Positions 1 through 8,880 of a DNA stretch of 38,728 nt are shown one piece after another. This DNA is from Candidatus Methylopumilus sp. (lineage in GTDB: Bacteria > Pseudomonadota > Gammaproteobacteria > Burkholderiales > Methylophilaceae): positions 1 through 38,728 of the forward strand of contig JAHEEA010000014.1 in assembly GCA_024640945.1 (NCBI GenBank). Direction: 5' to 3'. Below the pieces are notes generated by a model, which made no database searches, was not told the origin of the DNA, and worked only from the letters and a program-made list of their open reading frames with translations. The position numbers were made by a program, and so were the translations under genes. How positions within the stretch are numbered: position 1 is the stretch's first letter; every line of letters starts with the position of its first letter.

Positions 1-204
1 GCTGCAGTGTGTGCCAAACTCGGTCGCATTCCAACCACACAGGAATATTTACAGGTCGTCGGTGACACCATCAGCAAGCATCATGCACAAATCTATCAGT
101 ACCTTAACTTTAATTTGATGGCGGAATACAACACTAATAACAAGCAAATTCAGAATGCGCAAGGCAAGAAAATCATTGCCATTAGTGCGTCTGCTGAAGT
201 ATAA
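1..204 (+). CDS. acnB: Aconitate hydratase B, C-terminal fragment (5' end outside window)
   Basis: The first 67 codons visible are the tail of a longer gene, open from base 1 in frame 1 and ending in TAA at 202-204. The peptide has the AcnB C-terminal pattern: an AKLGR-PT-EY segment followed by a YQYLNFN motif, which I recognise from proteobacterial AcnB. AcnB is the bifunctional citrate/2-methylisocitrate [4Fe-4S] hydratase of the TCA cycle. No catalytic or cluster residues lie in this piece, so the call rests on tail similarity alone. It is followed 51 bp later by acs. Confidence 0.75.
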   Translation, partial: AAVCAKLGRIPTTQEYLQVVGDTISKHHAQIYQYLNFNLMAEYNTNNKQIQNAQGKKIIAISASAEV

Positions 205-255
205 AGTCAAAAACACTATTAAAATAAAAATGAGACATGTGGGAGCAAGGTTAGG

Positions 256-2232
256 ATGAACTCAATCGAATCAGTGATGCATGAAACGCGCGTTTTTGAG
301 CCAAGTGCAGACTTGCAAAAAAATGCCGCTGTTCCTGGCATGGCAGCTTATCAGGCGTTATGTAAATCAGCAGAAGATGATTATGAAGGTTTTTGGGCAA
401 AACTTGCCCAGGAATTACTCTCATGGAAGAAACCATTCACCCAAACACTTGATGAGTCTAATGCTCCCTTCTATCGTTGGTTCGGCGACGGTGAATTAAA
501 TGCATCTTACAACTGCCTGGATCGTCATTTAGCAACACGCGGTAATCAGACTGCAATTATTTTCGAAGCTGATGATGGCACTGTCAGTCACGTTACCTAC
601 CAAGATCTTTACCACCGTGTTTGCCAATTCGCAAATGGGTTAAAAACACTCAAACTAAATACTGGTGATCGCGTCATTATCTATTTACCTATGGGTGTTG
701 AGGCAGTTGTTGCCATGCAAGCCTGTGCACGACTAGGCCTAACGCACTCTGTTGTATTTGGTGGATTCTCATCTAAGAGTTTACAAGAACGCATTCAGGA
801 TACTGGCGCACGCGCAGTCGTTACTGCGGATGGTCAATTCCGTGGTGGCAAAGCACTTCCTCTCAAAGCTGCTGTAGATGAAGCTTTAGCTATGGAAGGT
901 TGCGAAACTGTAGAGAAAGTGATTGTCTACAAACGTACTGGCGGTGAAATAAAGCTTAATGCTAAGGACGTTTGGTGGAGCGATTTAATCGCTGGCCAAG
1001 CTAACACATGCGATCCAGTTTGGGTCAATGCAGAGCACCCATTGTTCTTGCTATACACATCGGGATCAACAGGCAAACCAAAAGGTGTTCAACACTCAAC
1101 TGCCGGCTATTTACTCCATGCAATGAATACCATGCGCTGGACTTTTGATGCAAAAGAAGGCGACGTATTCTGGTGTACCGCAGACGTGGGTTGGATTACC
1201 GGCCACACTTATGTTGCTTACGGCCCTCTTGCACTAGGCGTAACTCAAGTCGTATTCGAAGGCATTCCAACCTATCCTGATGCAAGTCGTTTTTGGCGCA
1301 TGATTGCTGCACATAAAGTCAGCATTTTCTATACAGCACCAACAGCGATTCGCTCTTTAATTAAGTCTTCAAGCACGAATCCAGAGCTACATCCAAAACA
1401 ATATGATTTAAGCAGTTTGCGTCTGCTTGGCTCTGTGGGTGAACCAATCAATCCTGAAGCTTGGATGTGGTATTACGAAGAGGTAGGAAACAGCAAATGT
1501 CCTATTTTGGATACTTTCTGGCAGACTGAAACAGGTGGTCACGTGATTACGCCATTACCTGGTGCAACTCCACTCATTCCAGGATCTTGTACATTACCTT
1601 TCCCAGGCGTTCAGGCTGATGTCGTAGACGAAACAGGACACGATGTTCCTTGGGGTACGGGCGGCTTAATGGTGATTAAACGCCCTTGGCCTTCTATGAT
1701 TCGTACTATCTGGAACGATGACGCACGCTACGTGAAGTCTTATTTTCCTGAAGATTTAGGTGGCAAATTATACCTTGCAGGTGATGGCGCAATCCGTGAT
1801 GCCGAAACCGGTTATTTCACTATCATGGGTCGTATTGATGATGTTCTGAATGTTTCAGGTCACCGTTTAGGCACAATGGAAATTGAATCTGCTCTAGTTG
1901 CTAACACACTGGTTGCTGAGGCTGCTGTCGTTGGTAAACCGCACGACATCAAAGGTGAATCTATCGTTGCCTATGTGGTACTTAAAGGTAAACGCCCAGA
2001 AGGCGAAGAGGCCAAAAAAATTGTGGCAGAATTACGCGAATGGGTCGGCAAAGAAATTGGTCCGATTGCTAAGCCTGATGAAATTCGTTTTGGTGATAAC
2101 TTACCAAAAACTCGTTCAGGCAAAATTATGCGTCGTTTACTTCGTAGCCTGGCCAAAGGTGAAGAAATTACATCTGATATTTCAACACTAGAAAATCCAG
2201 CAATTTTAGATCAGTTAAAACAACCTATTTAA
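256..2232 (+). CDS. acs: Acetyl-CoA synthetase (AMP-forming)
   Basis: This 658-residue protein has the usual Acs length and belongs to the ANL adenylate-forming superfamily. It activates acetate to acetyl-AMP and then acetyl-CoA in the cytoplasm. The phosphate-binding P-loop-like motif [11 protein letters not shown] is at residues 267-277, the WQTETGG core at 422-428, and the C-terminal domain carries KTRSGK with the catalytic, acetylation-prone lysine at K623 (equivalent to E. coli K609). The ATG at 256 has a weak AAGG five bases upstream. A propionyl-CoA synthetase is possible in this family but the overall sequence reads as Acs. A stem-loop follows at 2260-2280. Confidence 0.93.
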   Translation: MNSIESVMHETRVFEPSADLQKNAAVPGMAAYQALCKSAEDDYEGFWAKLAQELLSWKKPFTQTLDESNAPFYRWFGDGELNASYNCLDRHLATRGNQTAIIFEADDGTVSHVTYQDLYHRVCQFANGLKTLKLNTGDRVIIYLPMGVEAVVAMQACARLGLTHSVVFGGFSSKSLQERIQDTGARAVVTADGQFRGGKALPLKAAVDEALAMEGCETVEKVIVYKRTGGEIKLNAKDVWWSDLIAGQANTCDPVWVNAEHPLFLLYTSGSTGKPKGVQHSTAGYLLHAMNTMRWTFDAKEGDVFWCTADVGWITGHTYVAYGPLALGVTQVVFEGIPTYPDASRFWRMIAAHKVSIFYTAPTAIRSLIKSSSTNPELHPKQYDLSSLRLLGSVGEPINPEAWMWYYEEVGNSKCPILDTFWQTETGGHVITPLPGATPLIPGSCTLPFPGVQADVVDETGHDVPWGTGGLMVIKRPWPSMIRTIWNDDARYVKSYFPEDLGGKLYLAGDGAIRDAETGYFTIMGRIDDVLNVSGHRLGTMEIESALVANTLVAEAAVVGKPHDIKGESIVAYVVLKGKRPEGEEAKKIVAELREWVGKEIGPIAKPDEIRFGDNLPKTRSGKIMRRLLRSLAKGEEITSDISTLENPAILDQLKQPI

Positions 2233-2259
2233 GTCAGTCGTTAAACAAGTATTATCCTA

Positions 2260-2287
2260 GATGGGGCGTTAAGCCCCATCTCTTTGT
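2260..2287 (+). terminator. Probable terminator of acs
   Basis: An 8-bp perfect stem GATGGGGC / GCCCCATC (2260-2267 and 2273-2280) encloses the loop GTTAA. It is followed only by the weak T tract TCTTTG, so termination may be incomplete or Rho-assisted. Confidence 0.6.
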
Positions 2288-2378
2288 CTAATGCTGGATT
2301 TACAGATTAAGTATTCACGCTTATCATGCGTGCGCCGTAGAGTTATTTGTTAATTAGATTTTTTAGAATGAGGAATTG

Positions 2379-3857
2379 ATGTCAAATCAGCATGTCGATA
2401 TTTTATTAGTGGGCGCAGGAGTAATGAGCGCAACGCTAGCGGCTATGTTGAATCATCTAGATTCTGATTTAAAAATCAGCATGGTGGAACGCTTAAGTGA
2501 AGTCGCATCGGAAAGTTCCGATGGATGGAATAACGCGGGAACTGGCCATGCAGGTTATTGTGAGCTAAATTACACACCACAAAACTCAGATGGCAGCATT
2601 AATATAGAACGCGCCTTAGGCATCAATGCGGCTTTTGAGATTTCTCTTCAATTTTGGTCTTACTTAGTTGACCAAAATATTCTAGAACCTAAGAAATTCA
2701 TTAACCCCACCCCGCACGAAAGTTTCGTATGGGGTGCAGCAAATGTCGCTTTTCTAAAAGAGCGCCATGCAAAACTCAGTACGCATCCATTATTTAAAGA
2801 CATGGAATACACTGAAGATCCTGAAGTACTGAAGCAATGGATGCCGCTTGTGATGAAAGGCCGCGACCCAAAACAGCCAGTTGCTGCTACACGTCTTGCT
2901 TATGGCACTGATGTAGACTTTGGCGCTTTGACACGAGATCTAATTAGCCATCTAAAATCAGACTTAAAATTTGACCTCAGCCTCAATCAATCTGTACGTC
3001 GATTAAAACAAGACAAACGCGGTCTTTGGCATGTCAGCATGCAAGATCGTTTAAGCAAGAAAACTCATACGATTACTGCTAAGTTTGTATTTCTAGGTGC
3101 GGGTGGCGGAGCACTGCCACTTCTACAAAAATCAGGCATCGCTGAAAGTAAAGGTTATGGCGGATTCCCCGTCAGTGGATTATGGCTAGTCTGTAAAAAT
3201 CCAGAAGTCATCAAACAACATCACGCCAAAGTATATGGGAAGGCGGCAATTGGCGCGCCTCCAATGTCTGTACCCCACTTGGATACACGCATCATTAATG
3301 GCGAACCTGCATTATTGTTCGGGCCATATGCCGGCTTTACAACTAAGTTCTTAAAAGAAGGCTCATTCTTAGACCTTCTTAGTTCAGTCAGAACAAACAA
3401 TGTAAAACCAATCATGGCAGCAGGCATTCAGAATGTAGATTTGACCCGATACTTAATCGGTGAAGTATTTCAATCACAAAAGAGCCGAATCAAATCATTG
3501 CAAGAATACTTCCCAACGGCAAAAGCCGAAGACTGGCATTTAGCAAAAGCAGGGCAGCGCGTACAGATCATCAAAAATTGCGATAAAAAAGGCGGAAAAC
3601 TAGAATTTGGGACTGAAATTGTGACGGCTAAAGATGGCTCTCTCGCAGCATTACTTGGAGCATCGCCAGGCGCATCAACATCAGCACAAGCAATGATTGC
3701 AATTATTGAGCGCTGCTTTAGCGACAGAATGCAAACAGCTGAGTGGAAAAACAAAATGAAGGACATGGTACCTTCATATGGCCAGTCATTAATTAATGAC
3801 GCATCACTTTTAGAGTCTGTGAGATCAAGAACTTTAATTAGCTTGAAATTAAAATAA
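2379..3857 (+). CDS. mqo: Malate:quinone oxidoreductase
   Basis: A 492-residue FAD-dependent, membrane-associated enzyme that oxidises malate to oxaloacetate and passes electrons to quinone. The N-terminus has the dinucleotide-binding pattern LLVGAGVMSATLA, followed by the Mqo-typical SSDGWNNAGTGHAG segment. The C-terminal part has the conserved LLGASPGAST stretch. I use the ATG at 2379 rather than the overlapping TTG at 2376, because the GAGG at 2370-2373 is five bases from the ATG but only two from the TTG. It converges with galU across a bidirectional terminator. Confidence 0.93.
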   Translation: MSNQHVDILLVGAGVMSATLAAMLNHLDSDLKISMVERLSEVASESSDGWNNAGTGHAGYCELNYTPQNSDGSINIERALGINAAFEISLQFWSYLVDQNILEPKKFINPTPHESFVWGAANVAFLKERHAKLSTHPLFKDMEYTEDPEVLKQWMPLVMKGRDPKQPVAATRLAYGTDVDFGALTRDLISHLKSDLKFDLSLNQSVRRLKQDKRGLWHVSMQDRLSKKTHTITAKFVFLGAGGGALPLLQKSGIAESKGYGGFPVSGLWLVCKNPEVIKQHHAKVYGKAAIGAPPMSVPHLDTRIINGEPALLFGPYAGFTTKFLKEGSFLDLLSSVRTNNVKPIMAAGIQNVDLTRYLIGEVFQSQKSRIKSLQEYFPTAKAEDWHLAKAGQRVQIIKNCDKKGGKLEFGTEIVTAKDGSLAALLGASPGASTSAQAMIAIIERCFSDRMQTAEWKNKMKDMVPSYGQSLINDASLLESVRSRTLISLKLK

Positions 3858-3886
3858 AAAAGCCCAGTTTTCACTGGGCTTTTTTA
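3855..3886. terminator. Bidirectional terminator between mqo and galU
   Basis: Stem AGCCCAG / CTGGGCT (3861-3867 and 3874-3880) with loop TTTTCA. An A run precedes it and a T run follows it, so it can terminate both mqo and galU transcripts. Confidence 0.85.
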
Positions 3887-3898
3887 ACATCCAAGAAA

Positions 3899-4783
3899 TT
3901 ACTTCATTTTCTCTTCATTCACTATTTTTTCTAATAGCACTTTAAAATCAGCGCCAACTTCAGGATGACGCAAACCTAAACGCACCGTTGCTTCCATATA
4001 TCCTGCCTTAGAGCCACAATCGTATCGCACACCATCATATCGATAAGCGAGGATCTGTTCTTCGGCAAGCAAAGCAGAAATGCCATCTGTGAGTTGAATT
4101 TCGCCACCAGCGCCCGGCTTAACATTATCTAAATGATGGAAAATTCTTGGCGTCAAAATATAGCGTCCAACAACACCTAAGGTTGAAGGCGCTTCTTCTG
4201 GTTTTGGTTTTTCAACAATCGCTGAAACTTGTTCGATTTTTTCATTAACTGGTGTTGCCGCTACAATCCCGTAACTTTTTGTTTGTTCACGCGGTACGTT
4301 TTGTACACCCAATAATGAACAACGGTAATAATCATAAGCTTCCACCATTTGCTTCATCACAGGCACTTTTCCGTCTAACAAATCGTCAGCCAACAATACG
4401 GCAAACGGTTCATCATTCACAACCGGACGTGCAATTCGAACAGCATGGCCTAAGCCCAAAGCCTGCGCCTGACGAATATAAATACAATTGACATGCTTAG
4501 GGATAATGTTTTGAACGATTTTAAGCAATTCTGTTTTGCCATTGCGCTCAAGTTCATTTTCCAACTCGTAAGCCATATCAAAGTGATCAGGAATCGCACG
4601 TTTATTTCGGCCGATAATAAAAATCAAATCGGTAATACCCGCTTCAATCGCTTCTTCCACCGCATATTGAATTAAAGGCTTATCAATAATCGGTAGCATT
4701 TCTTTAGGATTTGCTTTTGTTGCTGGCAAAAAGCGTGTGCCAAGACCCGCAACTGGAAAAACAGCTTTCGTCACTTTTTTCAT
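3899..4783 (-). CDS. galU: UTP--glucose-1-phosphate uridylyltransferase
   Basis: A 294-residue nucleotidyltransferase making UDP-glucose for cell-envelope glycans. The N-terminal signature [12 protein letters not shown] (residues 13-24) binds the nucleotide, and the later VEKP and GGEIQLTD motifs are typical of GalU. I start at the ATG at 4783, which has AAAGG seven bases upstream. A TTG seven codons earlier (4804) would extend the frame but would place this Shine-Dalgarno inside the gene. The gene lies 26 bp downstream of suhB and is probably co-transcribed with it. Confidence 0.92.
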   Translation of the reverse strand: MKKVTKAVFPVAGLGTRFLPATKANPKEMLPIIDKPLIQYAVEEAIEAGITDLIFIIGRNKRAIPDHFDMAYELENELERNGKTELLKIVQNIIPKHVNCIYIRQAQALGLGHAVRIARPVVNDEPFAVLLADDLLDGKVPVMKQMVEAYDYYRCSLLGVQNVPREQTKSYGIVAATPVNEKIEQVSAIVEKPKPEEAPSTLGVVGRYILTPRIFHHLDNVKPGAGGEIQLTDGISALLAEEQILAYRYDGVRYDCGSKAGYMEATVRLGLRHPEVGADFKVLLEKIVNEEKMK

Positions 4784-4809
4784 ATCATTACCTTTGATCT
4801 TCAATTAGA

Positions 4810-5634
4810 TTATTCAGCAACAGGTGTTTGATAATTTGATTTTAAATTATCAGTTAAATGCGGAGTTAATACTTGTAGCATTTGTGCAAAAACCTTTGGG
4901 TTACCAGCAACAATATTGCCAGTATCAATCCAAGTCTCATCGCCTTCAAAATCGCCAACAATGCCGCCAGCTTCTTGAATCAGTAATGCCCCCGCAGCAA
5001 TATCCCAGGTAGATAAATCAATTTCCCAGAAACCATCAAACCAACCTGCTGCAACATAAGCTAAATCTAATGCAGCAGCACCTGGACGACGAATACCTGA
5101 AGTCTTTTTGACCATGTCTTTGAACATGCCCATGTAAGCATCTAAATTGCTAAAGTCTCGGTATGGAAAACCTGTACCGACAACAGAGTCTTGCAACTTA
5201 GCACGATTACTTACGCGAATACGCTTGTCATTCAAGAAAGCACCACGACCACGTGTCGCAGTGAATAAATCATTTCGATTAGGATCATAAACAACCGCTT
5301 GTGAGAGTTGTCCGTTACTCATCAGCGCGATAGAAATTGCATACTGAGGAAAACCATGCAAAAAGTTAGTCGTGCCATCTAAAGGATCAATAATCCAAAT
5401 ATGCTCAGCTTCTTTACCATCCTTGCCACTTTCCTCACCCCAAAAGCCGTGTGTTGGATAAGCTTCTTTAAGCGTATCAATAATCGCTTGTTCAGCATTA
5501 CGATCGACTTCACTCACAAAGTCATTGTAAGTTTTAGTTTGAACCTTAATTGCGCCTACGTCTTGTGATGCACGATTAATGATAGCGCCAGCGCGGCGAG
5601 CGGCTTTAACCGCATTTGTAAGCATTGGATGCAT
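4810..5634 (-). CDS. suhB: Inositol-1-monophosphatase family protein SuhB
   Basis: A 274-residue Mg2+/Li+-sensitive phosphatase of the IMPase fold. The metal-binding motifs are visible: GEESG with E67/E68, DPLDGTTNF with D83 and D86, and the C-terminal WDIAAGALL. In proteobacteria SuhB hydrolyses inositol-1-phosphate in vitro and also acts in rRNA transcription antitermination and ribosome assembly. The start MHPML matches E. coli SuhB, and GGAA lies upstream. Its divergence from trmJ is the usual proteobacterial neighbourhood. Confidence 0.92.
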   Translation of the reverse strand: MHPMLTNAVKAARRAGAIINRASQDVGAIKVQTKTYNDFVSEVDRNAEQAIIDTLKEAYPTHGFWGEESGKDGKEAEHIWIIDPLDGTTNFLHGFPQYAISIALMSNGQLSQAVVYDPNRNDLFTATRGRGAFLNDKRIRVSNRAKLQDSVVGTGFPYRDFSNLDAYMGMFKDMVKKTSGIRRPGAAALDLAYVAAGWFDGFWEIDLSTWDIAAGALLIQEAGGIVGDFEGDETWIDTGNIVAGNPKVFAQMLQVLTPHLTDNLKSNYQTPVAE

Positions 5635-5710
5635 GTGTATTTTCCATGTTTGCCCACCGCCCTTAATAGGCAGTTTTGTAGTAAATCTACATGAGGCAAG
5701 ATTAAAGAGC

Positions 5711-5719
5711 TGTTAAAAT
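5711..5719 (+). promoter_or_regulatory. Candidate extended -10 promoter of trmJ
   Basis: TG-T-TAAAAT at 5711-5719 fits an extended -10 element. No convincing -35 is seen. It would start transcription near 5726, about 30 bases before the trmJ start. Confidence 0.4.
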
Positions 5720-5756
5720 AGTATTTTAATGCTTTCTGCCACTAGCGCCAAACATC

Positions 5757-6506
5757 TTGCTTAATCAATTCCGCATTATTCTTTGTCAAACAAGCCACCC
5801 AGGCAACATAGGCTCTGCTGCGCGCGCTATGAAAACAATGGGGCTAAATCAACTGTATTTAGTTCAGCCGAAACACTTCCCAGATACTGAAGCCAATGCC
5901 TTGGCATGTGGCGCGGTAGATTTATTAGAAAACGCTGTGGTTTGTGAGACCCTTGAAGATGCATTAAAAGGCTGTGCTTTAGCTATCGGCATGAGTGCTA
6001 GAAAACGCCAGATTTCCCACGAACTCATTTCAGCCAGAACGGCAGCAATTCGTGCTGCTGAGATTAGTGCTAACCAACAACAAGTTGCTTTGGTGTTTGG
6101 TACAGAGATGAGCGGACTCTCTAATCGTGAATTAGATTTATGCCAACTATTAGCAATGATCCCAACAAATCCTGACTTTTCATCATTAAATGTCGCGGCA
6201 GCTGTACAAGTGATGTGTTACGAATTACGTATGGCATCATCAGAATCCAAGCTAGTAGAAAGTGAATCTAAAACACCGCTGGCGACTAGTGACGATGTTG
6301 AGGGCTTTTATCAGCACTTAGAAGAAACACTTATTAAAATTGGGTTTCTTAACCCACAAGAGCCGAAGAAACTAATGCCACGAGTTCGCAGAATTTATGC
6401 ACGAGCACGCCTAGAAAAAGAAGAAGTGAATATCTTGCGTGGTATATTAAAACTTACGCAACATCCTAAAAACTATCATCAAAAAAATGATGGCGATAAA
6501 GAGTAA
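5757..6506 (+). CDS. trmJ: tRNA (cytidine/uridine-32-2'-O)-methyltransferase TrmJ
   Basis: A 249-residue SPOUT (TrmH-like) methyltransferase that 2'-O-methylates position 32 of tRNA anticodon loops. The N-terminus has [19 protein letters not shown], closely like E. coli TrmJ. The SAM-binding knot motifs follow as [10 protein letters not shown] and [15 protein letters not shown]. The best start is TTG at 5757, which gives the family's usual N-terminus. No in-frame ATG precedes it and I see no clear Shine-Dalgarno, so initiation may be weak. cysE starts only 5 bp after the stop, suggesting one transcript. Confidence 0.9.
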   Translation: MLNQFRIILCQTSHPGNIGSAARAMKTMGLNQLYLVQPKHFPDTEANALACGAVDLLENAVVCETLEDALKGCALAIGMSARKRQISHELISARTAAIRAAEISANQQQVALVFGTEMSGLSNRELDLCQLLAMIPTNPDFSSLNVAAAVQVMCYELRMASSESKLVESESKTPLATSDDVEGFYQHLEETLIKIGFLNPQEPKKLMPRVRRIYARARLEKEEVNILRGILKLTQHPKNYHQKNDGDKE

Positions 6507-6511
6507 AAAAT

Positions 6512-7258
6512 ATGTTTGATCAAATTAAAGAAGATATCTCAGTTGTATTTGAACGAGACCCCGCAGCTAGAACGCACTGGGAAATCATCACCACTTATCC
6601 TGGTGTACATGCACTGATTATTCATCGCCTTTCTCATTGGGTATGGCGTAAACGTTTATTTTGGATTGCACGATTCATTTCCCATATCGCTCGATGGCTA
6701 ACTGGCATTGAAATTCACCCAGGCGCCACAATAGGTCGTCGTGTATTTATTGACCATGGTATGGGCGTCGTTATTGGAGAAACCGCTGTCATTCATGATG
6801 ATTGCACGCTCTATCACGGCGTAACACTTGGCGGCACTTCATGGAATAAAGGCAAACGCCATCCAACCCTAGAACAAGGTGTTGTCATCGGTGCTGGCGC
6901 AAAAATTTTAGGCCCTATTACCATCGGTGCTGGCGCAAAAATTGGCTCCAACGCAGTAGTAGTCAAAGATGTGCCAGCTGGCGCAACTGCTGTGGGAATT
7001 CCTGCGCGCATTCTTGATGGCGAAGTTTCAAAACAACGAGATGAAATGGCTGAAAAAATCGGATTCTCAGCATATGCCGTCAGCGACAACCAAAATGATC
7101 CTATGACCAAAGCAATTCATGCTCTTCTAGATCACGCTACAGCTCAAGATTTAAAACTTCAAGAAGTCATGCAGCAACTTAATAAACTAGGTGCAGACGT
7201 TGAATCGGATGCTGATGTTGGCAAGGCATTCGATGTTGATTCATTTAAAAAGCTATAA
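6512..7258 (+). CDS. cysE: Serine O-acetyltransferase
   Basis: A 248-residue left-handed beta-helix (hexapeptide repeat) acyltransferase that makes O-acetylserine, the carbon skeleton for cysteine. An N-terminal helical domain precedes the hexapeptide repeats, which include [37 protein letters not shown] and the IGAGAKI repeats. Its position between trmJ and (further on) the ISC operon links sulfur supply to Fe-S assembly. The C-terminal tail after about residue 170 is longer than the minimal domain and acidic. Confidence 0.92.
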   Translation: MFDQIKEDISVVFERDPAARTHWEIITTYPGVHALIIHRLSHWVWRKRLFWIARFISHIARWLTGIEIHPGATIGRRVFIDHGMGVVIGETAVIHDDCTLYHGVTLGGTSWNKGKRHPTLEQGVVIGAGAKILGPITIGAGAKIGSNAVVVKDVPAGATAVGIPARILDGEVSKQRDEMAEKIGFSAYAVSDNQNDPMTKAIHALLDHATAQDLKLQEVMQQLNKLGADVESDADVGKAFDVDSFKKL

Positions 7259-7288
7259 ATCAGCAGATAAATATTAAAGTACATAAAT

Positions 7289-7306
7289 CTGTCACATAAA
7301 AGTCAT
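7289..7306 (+). promoter_or_regulatory. Pho box upstream of ppx
   Basis: CTGTCAC (7289-7295), spacer ATAA, AAGTCAT (7300-7306) match the two-unit PhoB site. Unlike the other boxes in this window, no good -10 hexamer sits 10 bp downstream. The TAAAAT at 7306-7311 overlaps the end of the box. Confidence 0.6.
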
Positions 7307-7367
7307 AAAATAGCTAAAGGCTTAATCAACACCAAGCCTCTCAATCATTTATTATCTAGAGTCTGAT

Positions 7368-8858
7368 TTGTTAAACAATAACCCTCAATTCTCCGAAATT
7401 GCAGCCGTTGATTTAGGATCGAATAGCTTTAGATTGCAACTAGCAAAAGTAGTTGATGATCACCTCATTTTCCATGACTCGATGCGTGAATTAGTCAGGT
7501 TGGGGGCAGGTCTATCCGAGGACAAAACACTCAATAAAGAAACTCAAAAGCGAGCCATTGAATGTTTGAAACGCTTCGGCGAAAGACTTCGCGGCCTACC
7601 ACCCCAAGCTGTAAGAGCCGTTGCAACTAACACCTTCCGAGTTGCAAAAAATGCGCCTGAACTTCTCAAGGCGGCAGAAGAGGCCCTGGGATTTCCAATA
7701 GAAATCATTGCTGGCAGAGAAGAAGCTCGAATGATTTTTGTAGGCGTCAGTCATGGCTTACCTAAAGCAGAACATAAACGCTTAGTGATTGATATTGGTG
7801 GTGGTTCCACAGAATTTATTATAGGCGAGGGCTTAGATCCCATCCATATGGAAAGCCTATACATGGGATGCGTAAGCTACAGCTTAAAATTCTTCCCAGA
7901 TGGGAAAATTACAGAAGCTGCTTTTGAAAAGGCAAGAATTTCGGCTGCAGCTGAAATTCAAAGCATCTCAAAAACATTTAATTCAAAACACTGGCAAGAA
8001 GCTGTTGCTTCATCAGGAACAGCGAGATCACTTGGTGAAGTATTACGATTAAACAATATGACCAATGGCGAAGTTACTGCGGAAGGCTTACGTCAACTTA
8101 AACAGGTATTAATTAAAGCCAAAGACGTCAAAAAAATTGAATTAAATGGCTTAAGCACTGATAGAGCAAGCGTTATTTCTGGTGGCCTCGCCATCATGTT
8201 AGCAATCTTCGATGAACTTGGAATTAAACAGCTGACAGTCGCCAATAGCGCATTACGTGAGGGCGTTCTATATGAGCTTCTCGGTCGAATGCAACATCAA
8301 GATACCCGAAAAGTAACGGTTAACAGCTTCATGAGACGCTATCACGTAGACAAAGATCAAGTGAAGCGAGTGCAAACACTTGCAATCAAGCTACTCAACA
8401 GTGCAAAACATCTATTATCAATGGATATAGAGATCGCTAAGCAATATCTAACATGGGCATCTATGCTTCATGAAATCGGCATTTCAATTGCTCATAGTGG
8501 ATATCACAAACATTCTGCTTATATTGTTGAAAATGCCGACATGCCTGGCTTTTCTAAAATGGAACAAGAAGCACTGGGATTCCTGGTTCGCGCCCAACGC
8601 CGCTCACTCACCAAGCTACCAATGCACTCTATGAGTCAAGATCACCGCTTACTGGTCATGATCTTGCGACTAGCCGTCCTATTTCATAGGAACCGACAAG
8701 AGATCACTTCGCCTGAACTGAATTTATCCTGGTCAAAATCAGGGTTTGGTTTAGATGTGGAAAAAAGTTGGTTATCAGAAAATCCCCTCACCAAAGCAGA
8801 ATTGATCGCTGAGGTTAACTTTTGGAAAGATATTAATATTAATTTAGACATAGCTTAA
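7368..8858 (+). CDS. ppx: Exopolyphosphatase / guanosine pentaphosphatase
   Basis: A 496-residue Ppx/GppA phosphatase of the ASKHA fold that removes terminal phosphates from polyphosphate and may act on pppGpp. The two ATP-binding-type phosphate loops are visible: DLGSNSFRL at residues 15-23 and DIGGGSTEF at 142-150. The C-terminal part contains an HD-like helical domain (LHEIGISIAHSGYHKH). The start is TTG at 7368 with only a weak AGAG upstream, and no in-frame ATG fits better. It converges with ppk and their 3' ends share a hairpin. A Pho box lies upstream. Confidence 0.9.
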   Translation: MLNNNPQFSEIAAVDLGSNSFRLQLAKVVDDHLIFHDSMRELVRLGAGLSEDKTLNKETQKRAIECLKRFGERLRGLPPQAVRAVATNTFRVAKNAPELLKAAEEALGFPIEIIAGREEARMIFVGVSHGLPKAEHKRLVIDIGGGSTEFIIGEGLDPIHMESLYMGCVSYSLKFFPDGKITEAAFEKARISAAAEIQSISKTFNSKHWQEAVASSGTARSLGEVLRLNNMTNGEVTAEGLRQLKQVLIKAKDVKKIELNGLSTDRASVISGGLAIMLAIFDELGIKQLTVANSALREGVLYELLGRMQHQDTRKVTVNSFMRRYHVDKDQVKRVQTLAIKLLNSAKHLLSMDIEIAKQYLTWASMLHEIGISIAHSGYHKHSAYIVENADMPGFSKMEQEALGFLVRAQRRSLTKLPMHSMSQDHRLLVMILRLAVLFHRNRQEITSPELNLSWSKSGFGLDVEKSWLSENPLTKAELIAEVNFWKDININLDIA

Positions 8859-8880
8859 TATTAAGCCGTGTCTAAATTAA
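8839..8880. terminator. Long hairpin overlapping the 3' ends of ppx and ppk
   Basis: A perfect 12-bp stem TTAATTTAGACA / TGTCTAAATTAA (8839-8850 and 8869-8880) continues, after a 2x2 mismatch, into the inner palindrome GCTTAATATTAAGC. It includes the stop codons of both convergent genes. There is no T tract, so it may act as a bidirectional pause, an mRNA 3'-end stabiliser or a Rho-related terminator. Confidence 0.55.

Noticed and set aside
4784-4804. Seven-codon N-terminal extension of galU from a TTG
   Set aside because: The ATG at 4783 has a well-spaced AAAGG that would lie inside the extension, and the family starts at [10 protein letters not shown].
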